Source: Mytilinidion resinicola
Taxonomy: Eukaryota > Ascomycota > Dothideomycetes > Mytilinidiales > Mytilinidiaceae
Direction of reading: 5' to 3'
Length of the DNA: 64,000 nt
NCBI RefSeq assembly: GCF_010093595.1
Contig: NW_022985457.1
Coordinates: 580,683 to 644,682 of the forward strand
In this document: positions 29,848-43,311 of the stretch, one piece after another
How the letters are laid out: the number at the start of each line of letters is the position of its first letter
How positions within the stretch are numbered: position 1 is the stretch's first letter
Made by a program: the position numbers and the translations under genes
The notes under the pieces: model-generated
What the model was told of the DNA's origin: nothing
What the model saw: only the letters and a program-made list of their open reading frames with translations
Databases searched by the model: none

Positions 29848-32381
29848 TGAAAAGACTTAAATGCCTGAGAAATGGGGGAATACGAAAGGGGTACCGGCTG
29901 TGGGCTGTGCACATTCGTCTACGCAGAGAAGCCACGGGCGCTAAGATGAGGTTATGGTGGCTGTACGTATCTGCACCTAGCTACCACAGTCTTTACTAGT
30001 ATCCTGAGCCGACCTTAGCCACAGCGGCGCATGGTCACGTGAGCAGCTGGGGTTGGGCAGTGTGCACATTGGGGTGATATAACATACATTACATAATAGA
30101 AATTGAAGAGAGAAAGGCATCCCAGGTCGAGAAGGTGTGTCGTTCAGAGGGCAGTCAGACGATTGGGCAAGTAGGCACGGGTATCGTTTTGGAATACTGT
30201 GCCCTCAACCTCGAGAGCGCTTATTGGAGACTATGTGAGCCAAGCACTTGACCGCTTCGCAAAGAGCGCCAATAGGATCACCTGCCGTACAAAGTACAGT
30301 GGGAAAGTTCATGTCGACATTTGTCCATATCTGCTATGCAGGCCACGTATGACGGTATAAGTGGTTGCGTTTGTGGATGATTCGCTTTTCAACTCTAGAT
30401 AGTGTTAGTAGTAATCTTCGGGCTAGGAAGAGTGGGTCGGAAGTTAAGCGAAACTAGACGCCCGAGTCCAGGGGGCAGCTGAGGCACAGAGGAGTGCAGA
30501 GTGGAGTAGGAAGCCTAGGAGATACAGGGGGAGCGTGTCAATTCGGTGGCGCTTGCTGCCTGTTGGGTTCAAGCACTGTTTCCAGCTCTGCCTGTATCAA
30601 TGCAGCTCTTATGCAGCTGGCTATCATAGTACTTTCTTGGAAATTGAAGAGAGTTACAGTGCGGGCAAAGTAACATGAGCATCAGTGGTGACGTAGACTT
30701 GAAGATAAACAAGAAATTTGAAGAGTGATGCTGAAAACGGAGAACAAGGATACCGGGGCATCACACCGGAGCTGTTGAATATGCCAGAATGCGTTTTCCA
30801 GTGTCGCTGAGGCAGAAACCAAGAAACTCTCTGTGCCTCTCTATCACGAATAAGGATTGATGCTTGAATATTGCACTCCCGTCTCCAATCAAAGCACATC
30901 TCCACGCGCTGCGCCCTCTCCACGTGAAGTTGCGGGGCGAAGAAACAACTCCAATCGGAACATGCAGTGAAGCTCCCGTCAAACCGACGCAGGCTGCCAA
31001 TAACTAATGATAACGATAAGAAATGCTCGTGGTGGTGCACAAAGAGGGTGTTGGCAAGGCAGCCGCGGGAGGGCAGCCGTGGCGCAATGTTGCCCAGTTG
31101 GCAGCCCAGCACCAGGCCAATGACGGTGGCGCGCCAGCCGAATGCTCTGGACGTTATGCAGTGCAACGACGCTCCGATCATCGAGGCCTGACCGGTCCGA
31201 TGCGTTGAAACTTGTTGGGGACGGCGATGGCGACGACACCGGAAGGCAGAGGCTCGGCCTGATGGCGATGTGTGCAGGCTTTTGTCCCGCAGAGTCTCCT
31301 CAGCTTGTTGGCCGAGAGGCTGAGTTAGAGGAGCAGAAAGAAGAACGGTACCTGCGCAGCCCTGGAGCTTTCGAGCAAGATTCGTGGTGGATTGGGGTGG
31401 TCACGTGCCGAGGGTGTGGGCGGGGAAGGGCTTCCGGAGCCGCTATCGAGGAGAACCTTGGAAGTGAGAACGCTGGGGGCGAAAGAGAGATGCAGCACTG
31501 GTGGCAGCCTTCAGGTCACTCCATGCTGCTCCGCCCATTCGCGCCGTTTGCATGCTGAATGGTGCCTTCTGCGACTGCAGGGTGAACGGCATGGCACCAT
31601 CAGGGTCCCTGTTGTTGCGTTCTCACTAGCCTAGAGTCGCCCCGGCTTCCCGACCACCGTGCGCCCCAGCTTTCGCCTTGAGCTGCACCCACAAGAGGAC
31701 GAGCTCAAGCCTCACCCTCCAGCACCTTTTTCCCACCCACCGCCTCCCACACTGCTGCGGAAACACAAGTGACTCCTTCGCCATCATTATCCATTTTCTC
31801 CAGCCCTTCTTTTGCGTCTTCTCCGCTGCTCACGGCACCTGTTCGGGCCTGTCACTGGCTATCGGTCATACCGTCATTCGACAGAGTCACATGGGGCCTT
31901 CACCGTCGAACTGACCTCCGCCCTCAGTTCCCTTTGACTGTCCGTCAACACCAGAACCGCGCCGAGCCCTCTCTCCAGCACTGCCCGTCCCGGGGATCCC
32001 CTCAACTACCCTGACGACCACTCACCACCCTCTCCGGCCATCGCCAACCTTATCGCCGTGCTTGAGCCTCTCTCCAACCACAATCGAGTAGCTTTCTGCA
32101 TACGTCCAACATGGCTGCCTGAGCTCTGGCTCATCAACGCGCTGTTCCCGTGTACCCGTCTGGTGAATCTTCTATCTGACGTTCCCGCTGTTCCTTATTG
32201 GACCCTCGCATGCGACCTCGAAGCTACCCTCGACCCACTGTGCTCGTGATGGAGACCATCAGTACCCGTCCACTTCACCCCCAGCAACCGTAACTGCCCA
32301 TTAACACCTGATCTTGGTCACTATCAAGTCCTCTTCGGCGCTGCACGACTGCCTGAGATTCCTCAGCCTTCGCCCACTACA
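29848..32381. other. 2.5-kb intergenic region, ATG13 leader at its right end
   Basis: No gene could be supported on either strand. The right ~700 bp (31,680-32,381) is strongly C/T-rich with several short upstream ATG frames, suggesting a long 5' leader for ATG13. The left part includes GGTCACGTGAGC near 30030. A small unannotated gene or ncRNA cannot be excluded. Confidence 0.4.
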
Positions 32382-35267
32382 ATGTACCAACACCCACGCC
32401 CGTCCCCAAGGATGGCCTCCGCAGCCAACTCCCTACAAACAAATCCCACACGAACCAACAACCCACGGGATCGAACTCAGTCCCCTTATTCAGATATAAT
32501 ACCATACAGCGAGAGAGGAGGTGACGAAGAAGGCGAAATGGTCGATCGCTCAGATCAGAGAACGGAGGTGGAGCAGAGGAACTACCAGAAGATAAACCAG
32601 ATCATACAAGTACGTTCTCAAAACCGGATTCTTTATGTTTGTTCTAGATTCTGACGGCCTGTTGCAGCAATTTTTCATCAAGGCCACCCTCACTATCGTA
32701 TCTGCGAGGACCGTGCTTCCACATGCTTTCAACAAAGCTGGCGAACTGAAGCAGAACAAATGGGTATGTCAATTCTAGTTTCCGTGTCATATACCTGATT
32801 GCTAATTTGATCCTAGTTCAACGTTGTGCTCGATGATACCGATGAGTTTGCCGAAGATATAATGGAATGGAGGACCATGGACGCAATTCAGGAAAAGCCG
32901 CCTCCACTGTGCATAGAAGTGTACCTGGACCTGAAAGATCTTACAAACAGCCAGACTCTGGTCATTATTGATACGGATGGGAAGAGATGGGATGTTGCCG
33001 AGGCGTTGAACCCCCCGGCCGAATCCACGGCGCGACCTCCGAGTCGTATGGGCATGTCTACTCAGGTTGTGCTCGAGCGGTGGAGAGTTGAGATTGGTGA
33101 TAAGAACTCTGTTGCACCGTCTGAACTTAAGGATGCGCTGCCAAACGTCTACAAAAAGGCAGTCGTGCTATTTCGATCGCTGTTTACCTGCGTCCGGTTT
33201 ACTCAAGCATGGAAGTACTATCGCCGTATGGCGAAACAGCCTGCGAACCACCCCTCGTTGAAGCTAAAGTACCGCATCTACAATGACGAGTTCAAAAGCC
33301 CCCGCCGAGACACACTGGCCGTACCATTATACCCTTCACCGGACGCTGTTTTGGAGAAAGAAGTTTTGCCTGCGTCGAATTCCCCAATCGGTCCTCTCTG
33401 CATTTCAACTGTGTGTCGATCGAACTGTGATTTCCGAGTAGACGATTCTGAATCTTTGCTGAGCTCTCACTTCATGGGCATGGACGACCACTACTTCCGG
33501 CCCTCACTCGGGCGACAGCAGGATACTCGACAGCACGAAGCTGGCCTAGTACCTGGATCTCTTCCTGTTGGCAAACTCCAGTCCCAGGACGTGCCCGACC
33601 GTGGCCAAGCATATGGAAGTCTGTCGACCTTTCACCAAGTCGGCCCGGCCACCGGAACGAGCCCAATATCGGCACTCCGAGCTGCCCGAGATATGCCTAT
33701 GCAATCACCATCAGACTCACCTCCGCAGAAGCTCCCACCTAATCACCGGACTGCTATGGGTTCCAAATCATCACTGCGTTCAGCTGAGGGGCAGCCTTCT
33801 TATCAAAGGCGGACTTCGGTTTCGTTCCAGCCGTTCAAAGCAGGCTCCCTATCTTCGTCTCCTGCGCTAGGAAACCAGATCCCACAATCACCATCTGGCT
33901 CGCTGGGCAGGACTAGCAGCACCACCAATCCACTGCTACAAGCACGAAATAGGACATCTTTGAACGCCTTACCTCAGGCTGCCCTGAGAGCTCCCTCGCT
34001 ACCGAATGAGACTGCGATTGCATCATCTGCTTCGAGCTCACCTAAACCTGCTCCAATAAGCCGCTATAGCAGTAGCTTTGGACATCGGCGGAGCAGATTC
34101 TCTTCTGGTGGGGGAAGTAAGACTGAGGACGATAACCTGAGCAGCGGCAAAGGGAGTCTCGCGTCCTCGGCTCAACCTGGTTCAGACATATTGAACGAAG
34201 GCGAAGGAACTAGTTCCGGATCGATCAAAACGGATGATGAGAATATCTCAGATTTCCTGAAACTTCTCGAGCAGAAAAAGGATCTGAAGAGTTTCAACCG
34301 GAGCGATAATGCGTCACGTGATGCAACAATGAGACGAACCACCGCTCAACTCACGAGATACCAACGCATGCGCGATTCCAACGCACAACTCTCCGACTCT
34401 CTGTCGTCATCTCTTTTGCTCCACAGATCCTCATCATCCTCTAGCCGCCAGCTGTCTAGTGTCCCTCCCATGATCGCCGGTACCTCTGCCTCAACGTCGT
34501 CATCTCCAGGAAAGCCCATCTCGCCACATACACCACATACTCCAGCGATTCCATCTCGGCTAAGTGCGAATAGTATCATAGAATACGAACCCCGTCGGAG
34601 CAGGAGCCGCCCGAGACATTCACCCCAACCTGAGCAGGACACAGCCCAGGCTCGTACAACGCTCCGATCTGCAAGTCGAAGGGAGCAAGGAACAACAGCG
34701 ATTGATATTCCGACATCTCCGAGACCATGGAACTACCCTCGGAGGTCTAGTTCTGCGGCCCAGAACAGGACCATTGATGACGAGCCTGATCTGTTTGGGC
34801 TGCGAAGTGCAAGCTTACCAACGGAAGAGACTGATCGAGAGAATCCGGAACTCCAGCGTGAGGCCGTGGATGTTACCTCCAGTGGGCTCTTCCAGAATCG
34901 TGAGCTGCTCACAGGTGCACTTGACAACGAGCCCGTCGACCAGGAAGTAGACTCCATATCGAGTCGTCCGGACTCTCGCGAAGATGTTGGTCGTCCTTCG
35001 TCGGCATCGGAAGTCCCTACTTCTCGCAATCGGTTCAGTGTCCGAGGTCGAGGCCTCTCCTCCGCTCATGGATCATCGACCAGTCTCAATACGCATAATT
35101 CTCGCTTCAGCTTCAACTCTTCTCGCACAGCTGCTCTAGACGACGACGAGCCTCTGCTGTTCCAGATGAGTGAGCTGCATGTCAACCGACGCAGTATCGA
35201 AGAAGGTAGAGGCGGCTCAAGTGCCGGGAGTGGTGACCGAAGGCGTGGTGGCCCGCAATGGCAATAA
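32382..35267 (+). CDS. ATG13: Autophagy protein Atg13 (3 exons)
   Basis: Exons 32382-32609, 32668-32763 and 32817-35267, all joined in phase 0, encode 924 aa. After a disordered head (MYQHPRPSPRMASAANSLQT) comes the HORMA domain (~60-300): NYQKINQIIQQFFIKATLTIVSARTVLP, then PLCIEVYLDL, VVLERWRVEIGD and KKAVVLFRSLFTCVRFTQAWKY, ending PLCISTVCRSNCDFRVDDSE. A long Ser/Pro-rich disordered region follows. It holds the Atg1/Atg17-binding stretch, seen as ENISDFLKLLEQKKDLKSF with flanking basic and Ser clusters, the likely TORC1 phosphorylation targets. Atg13 activates the Atg1 kinase and recruits Atg9 vesicles at the phagophore assembly site. The C-terminus ends GGPQWQ. Confidence 0.96.
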
Positions 35268-38266
35268 GTGGCACAGCCTCGCCGCCGCGCATTGTATACG
35301 CAAGAGGTCTGCTGAATCGAGTTACCGATTCAAGATAACACCTGTTGGAGTACCGGATTTTGACTCTGATTTTGTTTTGATTCTTGTGACTGCGTGACCA
35401 CCAACCCTGGATCCGAATGGCATGGCAACCGACTCTGGCGGTTGGCTCCCGTCTTCGACTACCTTCTGGACCGGACTACTATTCCAAGGCGACCCTAGAT
35501 CGCATCACGATCATGAAGGTTGGCTACATGAACGCAACATTGACCACAAACGTATTCCTCCTTCATTTCATCACATACCAGTATATTAAAAACAACTTAT
35601 TTCCTCGTTCTTTTGGCGTTTATATTCTCGGCATCTGGCGTGGCTGTTGTTTCCACTTCGTAATCCTTTCTATATTTCATTTTCGTCTGTGAGCGGTTCG
35701 CATCGCATCACATTTGTCAGTCATAGATCCGAGCAGGCGCGTATATGTGATTTCTCGCTTTCTGGTTGATCTACTCATCCATTCTTGCTTTGTTCTCTGC
35801 TTTTCGCTTTGGTATTTTATATCCTTTCCTGCGGGTGTGCTCTTTGGGCGACGGCGAAGACTGGGCCCGACTGAACTGGGCCGGAGCTTGGGTACTCGGA
35901 GTGTAGGGTAGGGCTTGGTCGCGGTTGCGCGGGATTCGGGCTGCGTATACGTATGCGGACTCTGGATGAGTGGGATCTCATTGTCATGGTTGTGAATAGA
36001 TTGGAAATAGGAGCCTCAAGGCTTCGATGGGTGGGTAGGGGGTTTGAATATAGGTTCTTAGCTATTTTGAATGAATATCATCAACGTATCGTCAAGGTTT
36101 TCTGCTTTCGTCAATGTTACGGATTACACGTGGTGATGTTATCTTCTCAGAGGTCGTTTGCTCGCTGTGATGATACGTATCCTATAAACTAGGAACGACT
36201 TCCCCCAACAACCCCCCCCCCCCCCCCCCCACCTTTGCCTAATTCCTTCAAGTTCTTACTCCCTGCCATCGCTGACATTGCTTGCTCGGCACCTGCTCAG
36301 CTTCCTGAAGGCACGGCTAGGCGTATCCATCACGAGCGCTGCGCCAAGTGAAACGCATCCATCGCATTAAAACTTGAACCATCACAGACCAACTTGCCTT
36401 AGCCATCCATAAGAAGTATCCCAGCCCACGTAAGCTCAGGCTAGGCTGACATGACGTATCCACTCCCCACGGCAGGGCCCTGACCCGGCACCCAAATCCT
36501 GCCGACGTGCAGGGGGGGTTCGTGATGCACCGGAGGGTGGCTCTGTACGTACGAACGCTAGCGTACTCTGTAGCTGGTCATCCAAGCCCCCACCAACTAC
36601 TGACTGCTAACTGCTAAATGCCAACTGTCTGTACTAACTTCGGTTCCCAACACCAAACGTGAAAGGAACCTTGAAAGGCTGAGGTACGCCTCACCGTCGC
36701 CCTACCAACTTGACCTAAGAGCGCCAGGCTACCTGCAGCCACACGACCCGTCCCATCCTATCTAACCACTGACAACAGCAAGTTAGGCGAAGGAAACTCT
36801 CAGCGCAAAGAGCACCAGGATCCCGTCAACACGCAACCCATGCACCGAAGCCCAACCGAAGCTTCTAGCGCGACCCACTCCAACTAGCTGATCCTGATCC
36901 TGCCGGGCCTCCGCATCTTCGTAGCCCGCTGACGAACGCGCAAGGGCGGTGCGCGTGCGGATGTACTGTCGATATTGAGGATAGTAGTCCGGTGTGTGAC
37001 TTCTCCACAGCCACAATAGCTAACTCGAGTGGCCGATTCTTCTGCAGGAACTCTGACCAGCAAGGGCGGGCAGTGTGGGTTGAGATGTGCGGATTCTACC
37101 AGTACAGTACGTACTCACGAGACGAGGGAGAAGCGCTCCACAATGCTCCCCAATGAACTGCCAATTCCAAACCTTCAAAGCTGAGGTTGACAGGGAGGGA
37201 AAAAGGCATACCGACCGCACGTCCCGCTCCCCCTCCGTCAACCCCGTCCTGAACAGGCAGCTGCAGCGAACCTTCTAAACCTTCTACTCCGCTTCTAGCG
37301 CCTCGATCCTCCACCTTATCCACCCCCTCCATCCCTCCACTTCCCGCCACGACCCGCTCGCTACCATTGCAGGCGCCAGGGAAAAATTCGGGCGCTGTGG
37401 GGACCCTCAGACGTCAGGCGGATAGCGGATCTCAGCCTCGTCGCCGCGTTGCTAGAAAAGGAAGTTGGGCGTGTAGCTCACCCGCCGTAAAGGCTACACA
37501 TGCTTACCGTGATCCTTTCAGCTGGTTTACTTAGCACGAGAATAGCGTGTTTGTGAGCTTCCCGAGGCTCGCTACAGACCGACTGCAGTGGAGTGGAGCC
37601 GCTTCGAACCCTCCTGCATGTTATCAACTCTTTCGGTCCGTGCTGGTGGATTCGTTGAACATCCTATGCTCCTAAGCATCACGATGCGTTTTCGATAGAT
37701 GAGCCCAGCCTTCACGATGCCGCTAGAACAGCCCTTCCCGCTTCCATACAAGCGACCACGACAGCGGCTAGCTCTAGTCGCGAACGCGGCCCCAGGCACA
37801 TAATCCTCTCGCACTCACAGCACCCCACACGTTCTGGAGGACACCTAGGATATATCCCGGCTCATACCAGCATGAATTCGTATTGGAGACTATGGGTACA
37901 ACATGCGCCCTAGAGATCAACTAAAACCTGAAACGCAAGCCACCACGCCCAGCACCGAGCGCCCCAGCCACGATCTGGCTGCAAGGAAAGAGAACAATGG
38001 TCTGGTAAGGGTATAGAAGGAAAGACAGGGGAGAAGTGAGACAAAGACGGGCATGTAATACACCTCACCCCTCGATACTGTAAATAGTGTACAATGAAAA
38101 GTGGAACCACCTGTCTACCCTAATCGAGATATATCTGTGCCGATGGCTTGAGCAGCTAGCCGATGTATGACGCCGTCGTAATATGATAGCCTGATAGGCG
38201 TGCCCAGTTGACTAGAATAGCACTTTTGGAATTGTTTCATTCAGATCGTTGAGGTTCGCCGAACGA
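35268..38266. other. 3-kb convergent intergenic region with a 19-C homopolymer
   Basis: This lies between the stops of ATG13 (+) and the RGT1-like gene (-). No gene was supported despite the length. A run of 19 C occupies 36212-36230. A convergent gap this long is unusual for the window; it may hold a lost gene or an ncRNA. Confidence 0.4.
36212..36230. repeat. Poly-C homopolymer of 19
   Basis: An uninterrupted C19 on plus, preceded by short C runs (TCCCCCAACAA). It is prone to length variation and sequencing error and could form C-rich/G-rich alternative structures. Confidence 0.9.
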
Positions 38267-40860
38267 CTAGGTGAGAGCGCTCATGAAGCCGTCCTTGAGC
38301 AACGCCCTCGGGTCGTAATCTTGGGTATTCGAGGTCTGCAGCTGTTGCTGCGCCGCAGCAGCTGTAGCCTGCGCGGCCGCTGCCTCGCTTGCCGCAGCAA
38401 CGGCGGCCGCAATGTCGCCCTTGGTTTCAGTCGATGCAGCATTGCCACCACTGCTCACCGGACGAGCCCCTGTATCTGTACCCGCGCGCTCGCCCACGGC
38501 CGCGGCTGCCAGGTGTTGAAGACCTGCCATGTTTGGCTGCACGCTTGATCCGGATCTTGATCCTGGTTGCTCGTTGGGAAGCTTTGAGCGCAGCAGGTCC
38601 CGGATTGATGAGTCCCAGCCGGATCCCTCGATACTCCGGTGCACGATATGGCCGTTTGATATGGCTTCGTCCATCTCAGCGATTGCTGTAGTAGCTTCGC
38701 TCTGAGTCTCTGAGCGGACGGATATCTCAACTAGTGAGGTTGCCACCAGACTTGCGAATATGTGATTGAGCGGGGAGATTGGGCCATGAGTGAGGTTTGT
38801 AAGCAGCTCCCGCGTAAGTGCCAGGATATCGCCAGGAGGGGTAGACGAAGACATCCGGGCAACAATCAAGCGAAGATATTGAAATGCCAATAGCGGGGGG
38901 GAATTGATCGACAAATTTGTCGCATCTAGTGACTCCTCTAGTCTGTCTAGCTGGCCTTCGAGAAACAGGAGTTCAGGCGAGGTAGAAGTTAAGGTAGGGA
39001 ATGCGTCAGGTGCTTCAAGGTCATCGTTTGGAATGCTGCTTGACCGGATGCTGTACGCGACCTGACCAATCACATTTGAGGTCCCTTTGTAGAGTTTAGC
39101 AATGAACATCCCTGTCAAATACGATTCAACTTACTGGCAAGGTGATATGCAACTTCTCCCAGAGCCTGATGGTCATTCTTGGAGATTTTTCCGCAGCGTA
39201 GCGGCATGAAGAGATCTGTTGACATGCTTGATGCGTGGAAACGGTCCAAGATGAAAGTAACCCAGAACAGCCGTCGAGCAGTATTGAAGGAATCAATATC
39301 CTGTTCCCGTATAGAGTGGAGGACCTTAGCATCGTTGAGGCCAATAGCTGAGACTCGACCAACAACTCGTGCGATTAGTTCAGCTGTGTTGCTCATCGAA
39401 GAGGGGCTGGACTTGTCAGACGCAAATGCGAGCAGCAACAGAGCCTGAATGTAGACAAGGTTGTTATAGAATTGGCGAACATGGTCGTCGTCACCTAGAG
39501 TCGCCTCGGCCTTTACAAGAAGTCCCTGAGCAGTGTGAATCAGTTGGGCGGCCCCTGCTTCATTCCGTGGAAGACTTGAAGGAGACAAGGCCTGAATGGC
39601 GCACTCCATAGCGAGGTAAAAGGCATTCCGTAGGCCGAGGGGACATGATGATATGCGTGTCAGGTGTGCGGGGTCTAGAGGGAGTATGGGAAGCGTGGGA
39701 TGAACCAGTATATAGTATCTAGGTTTAGTTAGCAATAGGTCTAGAACAGAGCTGTACGCAGGGACCATACGCTTTAAGTACTGCCTCACTCGAGTCGTGT
39801 GGAAAGTTGATCCCCGCTGGAGCGCCGTTGGTCGGATACTGTTCACGCTGCGTGGTGTTTTCCTGGGCTGACCAGCCCATGTTAGGTCGATGCGTTGGAC
39901 CGTAAGGGTCTTGTAAGCCCTCGGACATGGAGTGGGTGCGTTTCCGTCCATATTGCGTGGGAGTCTGCATGTCTGCTAAAGCGTTGATCTGCTCCCCCAA
40001 GCCGTAGGGTATATCATAGCTTGGCTGTGGAGTGCCTGAAGGATTTCCGCCAATCTGGCTCTCCAGAGTGTTTAGCCGATCAGCAAGCTCCTTTATATAG
40101 CTGTTTTTGTGAGCTGCAAAGAAACTGTGAGGGAATGGGTGCTCTTACCCTTTACTCGGGCCTCGCTTCATCGGCTGGCGACTGAATTGGCAGCGCGCAC
40201 CGGTGCGCTTGCAGCTGGAGCAGGCCTCGGGGCCATTCTCGCCGGTCGCATCGCATCGGATCTATAGTGTGTCCGTCAGTAAGGTTTGATGTATTTCTTC
40301 GCCGGCTAAGTTACCTTTTTGCGCCGGCATTCGTCGCAAGCGCGAGACACCTTGGAACGCTTGCGCGAACCCGACCCGTCGTCGATGTAGTGCCCCTGGT
40401 CCTCGAGGCTCATGAGGCCGTTCTGCGCCATCTGCTGCGGGGAGTGTGTCGGCCGGATTGGGGTGTGAACCTGGTGATGGGGCGGATTCATGGAATGCTC
40501 CTGCGGCGGCGCGCTCGCGATGTGTCGACCAAGATGCTGCTGTAGGTTCTCCTGGAGCTGCAGCTCAGGATCAGTCGGGCCATGCTGCTGCTGCTGCTGT
40601 GGGTGCTGTGCGGGGGACATGGCACCATTCTGGTGGACGTAGAGGCCACTGCTATGGTTCATCTGGGTGTCGCTAGGATCCGGATAGGAACTGCTAGCAG
40701 CCATGGCGGAGAAATCGGCAAAGGATCGCGGGTGCCGCGCGACGACGAGATGGACCGCGCCGGGACTTGCGATTGCGGGGTTGATGGATGGTGGATGCCG
40801 GAGGAGAGTGGACGGAGGGTGAACAGACGATCGAGGTGCCTCCTGGTGATTTTCGGCCAT
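38267..40860 (-). CDS. Zn(II)2Cys6 transcription factor, RGT1-like (5 exons)
   Basis: Exons 40860-40315, 40261-40149, 40100-39771, 39718-39135 and 39084-38267 give 796 aa. The Gln/His-rich head is followed by the zinc cluster at ~175-202, CDECRRKKIRCD...CSSCKRTGARC (C-x2-C-x6-C-x10-C-x2-C-x6-C), split by intron 1. Then come the RGPSKGYIKEL linker and a coiled-coil start (DRLNTLESQ) as in Rgt1-family regulators. The middle region (YYILVHPTLPILPLDPAHL) is the fungal transcription-factor homology domain. The C-terminus is Ala/Gln-rich. For intron 4, GTAAGT could join a CAG only 23 nt on, too short; I prefer 39085-39134 (50 nt, GCTAAAC branch), which keeps frame and drops nine residues. Rgt1 relatives control hexose-transporter genes; the function here is inferred by similarity only. 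Confidence 0.85.
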
Positions 40861-43311
40861 GCGCGCTTACTCCATTGGTCCTAGCCCGCCAGTTGCAATA
40901 GCAGCGCCGTGAATGCACGGCGGGCACCGAAGAATCGCGCTGCAATTGCATCTTTTCACGGTTGAGATGCTCACATTCACGACGTGACGTTGGCCGCTGC
41001 TTTTTGTGAAGTTCTGGCGGCGTTTCAGCGGTCCGCTACGGAGTATCTTGAGTCCGAACCCCAAACCCAACCTTCAGCGAACTGGGTGACGACAGTCGAG
41101 CATCCGCCGAGCTCGCATCAAGAGGTAAACATGGAATATGCGCGGATCTCGCATGGCACACATTCCTGACTCTGTTTGCTTAGAATACAGTCACTCAAAC
41201 CAACTGCGTTGAGGGAAGCCACCAAACTACTACAACACCAACATTTGACAGGACGCTAAGGCCCGATCTCACATGAAAATGTACACGAATTTCGGTAGAC
41301 TTGCGGTAACTCGTCATATGTCTATTAGAATCTTACTTATGGTGCTCCACGATGTACTCAAGAGCCTAAAAGAGGTGCAAGTGCATCATTTGAACAGCCA
41401 GTGAGCTTGCTAGCGACCTCAGACAGTTGCAGTGGTGTAAAGAGATGGGACCCTATCAAATGGCTCCGGAATTCTGTCAACACACTGAAGCACCCCAGGC
41501 AGGGTAGAGAACTATATAGAGATCGATGACGAGGCAATGCATCTCCTATACTTAACACAATCCTTTCTATCTCCACAAAGTAAAGTTAACTAATCCAGTT
41601 TATCGTCCTTTTACTCCCACGATCTGCTCAAGCGGGTTGACGAAGCACAAGCGGAGTTAATTCCTTCGGCGCTCGAAACTGCATGTGCTCTGCCACCATT
41701 GTCCTCTCTACTCTCGGCGTTTTGTGATGCAGTCGATCCAAGAGGCGGGGCCAGCCTCGGCCTCTTTTTCTGTCCAACTCTACAGAGATACTCACGGGTA
41801 GCGTCGCCGCGCGGACTAACTGCCTATTTTCAGACGGTGGCACCGCCAGCTCTGCGCTGCATGGCGAGAAACCTCGCGGCAAGGCTCCGTCGTTTGGGTT
41901 CTCAGCGCTGCATGTAACCGAAGATCTCGCCAGGACAGGCTGCGGAGAGGCAGGCGGCATGCAGATTGACCGCAGATTGGCAGCAGATTGGCAGCTTCCT
42001 AAAGATACAAATCGACGTGTGCCCGACTGTTTCAGAAACTCAGCGCGGAGCAGCAGAGATCGTGGGTCCGGTGTCGGGTGGAGGAGCTGCAGCGCGGTGC
42101 CGCAGGCTGGCCGGATGTCCCTTGCGCACAGCCATTCTGGCTATACATGCACCAGCGTCTCACGGGCGCTGTTGGAGGTCTGCATGTGGCACTCGACGGG
42201 CATCCAAGGCATACAAGACCGTCACCAGGTTCCTGAAAGTAGTGGCACGGCCATATTCAGGGGAGCAGCCTTGGCCTGGCAGCGATTCGCTGGGGGTTGA
42301 AGACCCTGGATCCTCAGCTTGGCAACCGCCGTCGATCGATAGCGTCACCGGCGAGGGAATGTTCCATGGTCAGTCAGCGTGGGTGGCCGGCAGGGCTGTG
42401 AGAGGTGGCAGAGCGGCGTCAATCGGGAGCCATGCAGTCGACGACAACTCCATTCGGGGCGCGGTCGATTCGGGCGCGCTGCTGCGAGGCCGACGTCGCG
42501 TGATGCTCGCTGCCGGCACCTGTCGAGCGCGCACAAAGAGCAGCGTGGGGAGGTCTGAGCTGGGCGTCCGGCGTCACAGACTGGCGCGCGAGTTGGCACT
42601 GCAAGTCATCGACCAAGCGGCAGCACAGCAACGGCTGCCACACGGCGAGTGCGGTGAGCTGGGCCATCCGAGGACCCCAAGACCCCAGGCCCCCCAGGCA
42701 CGGACGGCCGGCCTGGTGTTGCAGTGGGCAGTGGGCGCGCTCCAAGCCCCGGCCCGTGGAGCATTCATTCGTGCATCTGGGAGCGAGCTGTGCGGGTCGA
42801 GCGCAGCGTGGAAAAGAAAACTAAGTGCCCAGGTGCCCAGGCGTGCTGGGGCTTCGCTTCGCCGCTACAAGACCGCCGGGCTGCCTCACCTCTCTGATCT
42901 CTCATCCACCAACTACCACCACGACACCCACCCACAGCTTGTCGTTTTGGTCGCTCCAAAGCGTCAGAGGTCCCACGCGTTTCGGCCAGCGCCTTTAGGT
43001 GCACGGCTCGGCCAGTTCTTCTTCCTCTCCGCCTCTCCTCCGCCTCACCTCCTCATCCTCTACCGCCTCTTCACTCTCCACTCTCCACTCTGGACTCCAT
43101 TGACGGTCGCGGCGTTTGACGGACTCGGCGTTTCTCCATTTGCAAAGATACCCTCCTGCTTCGTTTGCTTGCTTGTTTCGACACTTGTCGCCTTCCAATC
43201 CGTCGTCGACAGCCCCGTCGGCGTCGCCTTTCACCCTTAGCCTCACCGACCGCTTGCGCAGACCGCCTTGCGCTGTGCGTCGACCACCGGCCGTGACTCC
43301 GCCGCTACACA
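40861..43311. other. 2.45-kb divergent region between two transcription-factor genes
   Basis: The starts of the RGT1-like gene (-) and the copper-fist gene (+) face away from each other across this stretch. A 424-codon frame at 41966-43240 has no domain and biased low-complexity composition, so I do not call it. The region from ~42880 to the copper-fist ATG is pyrimidine-rich (CCTCTCCGCCTCTCCTCCGC), a probable long 5' leader. Confidence 0.45.

Noticed and set aside
41966..43240. 424-codon open frame upstream of the copper-fist gene
   Set aside because: Composition is Arg/Ala/Gly-rich without any domain, it overlaps the probable leader of the downstream gene, and open frames on the other strand are equally long; GC-rich DNA gives such frames by chance.
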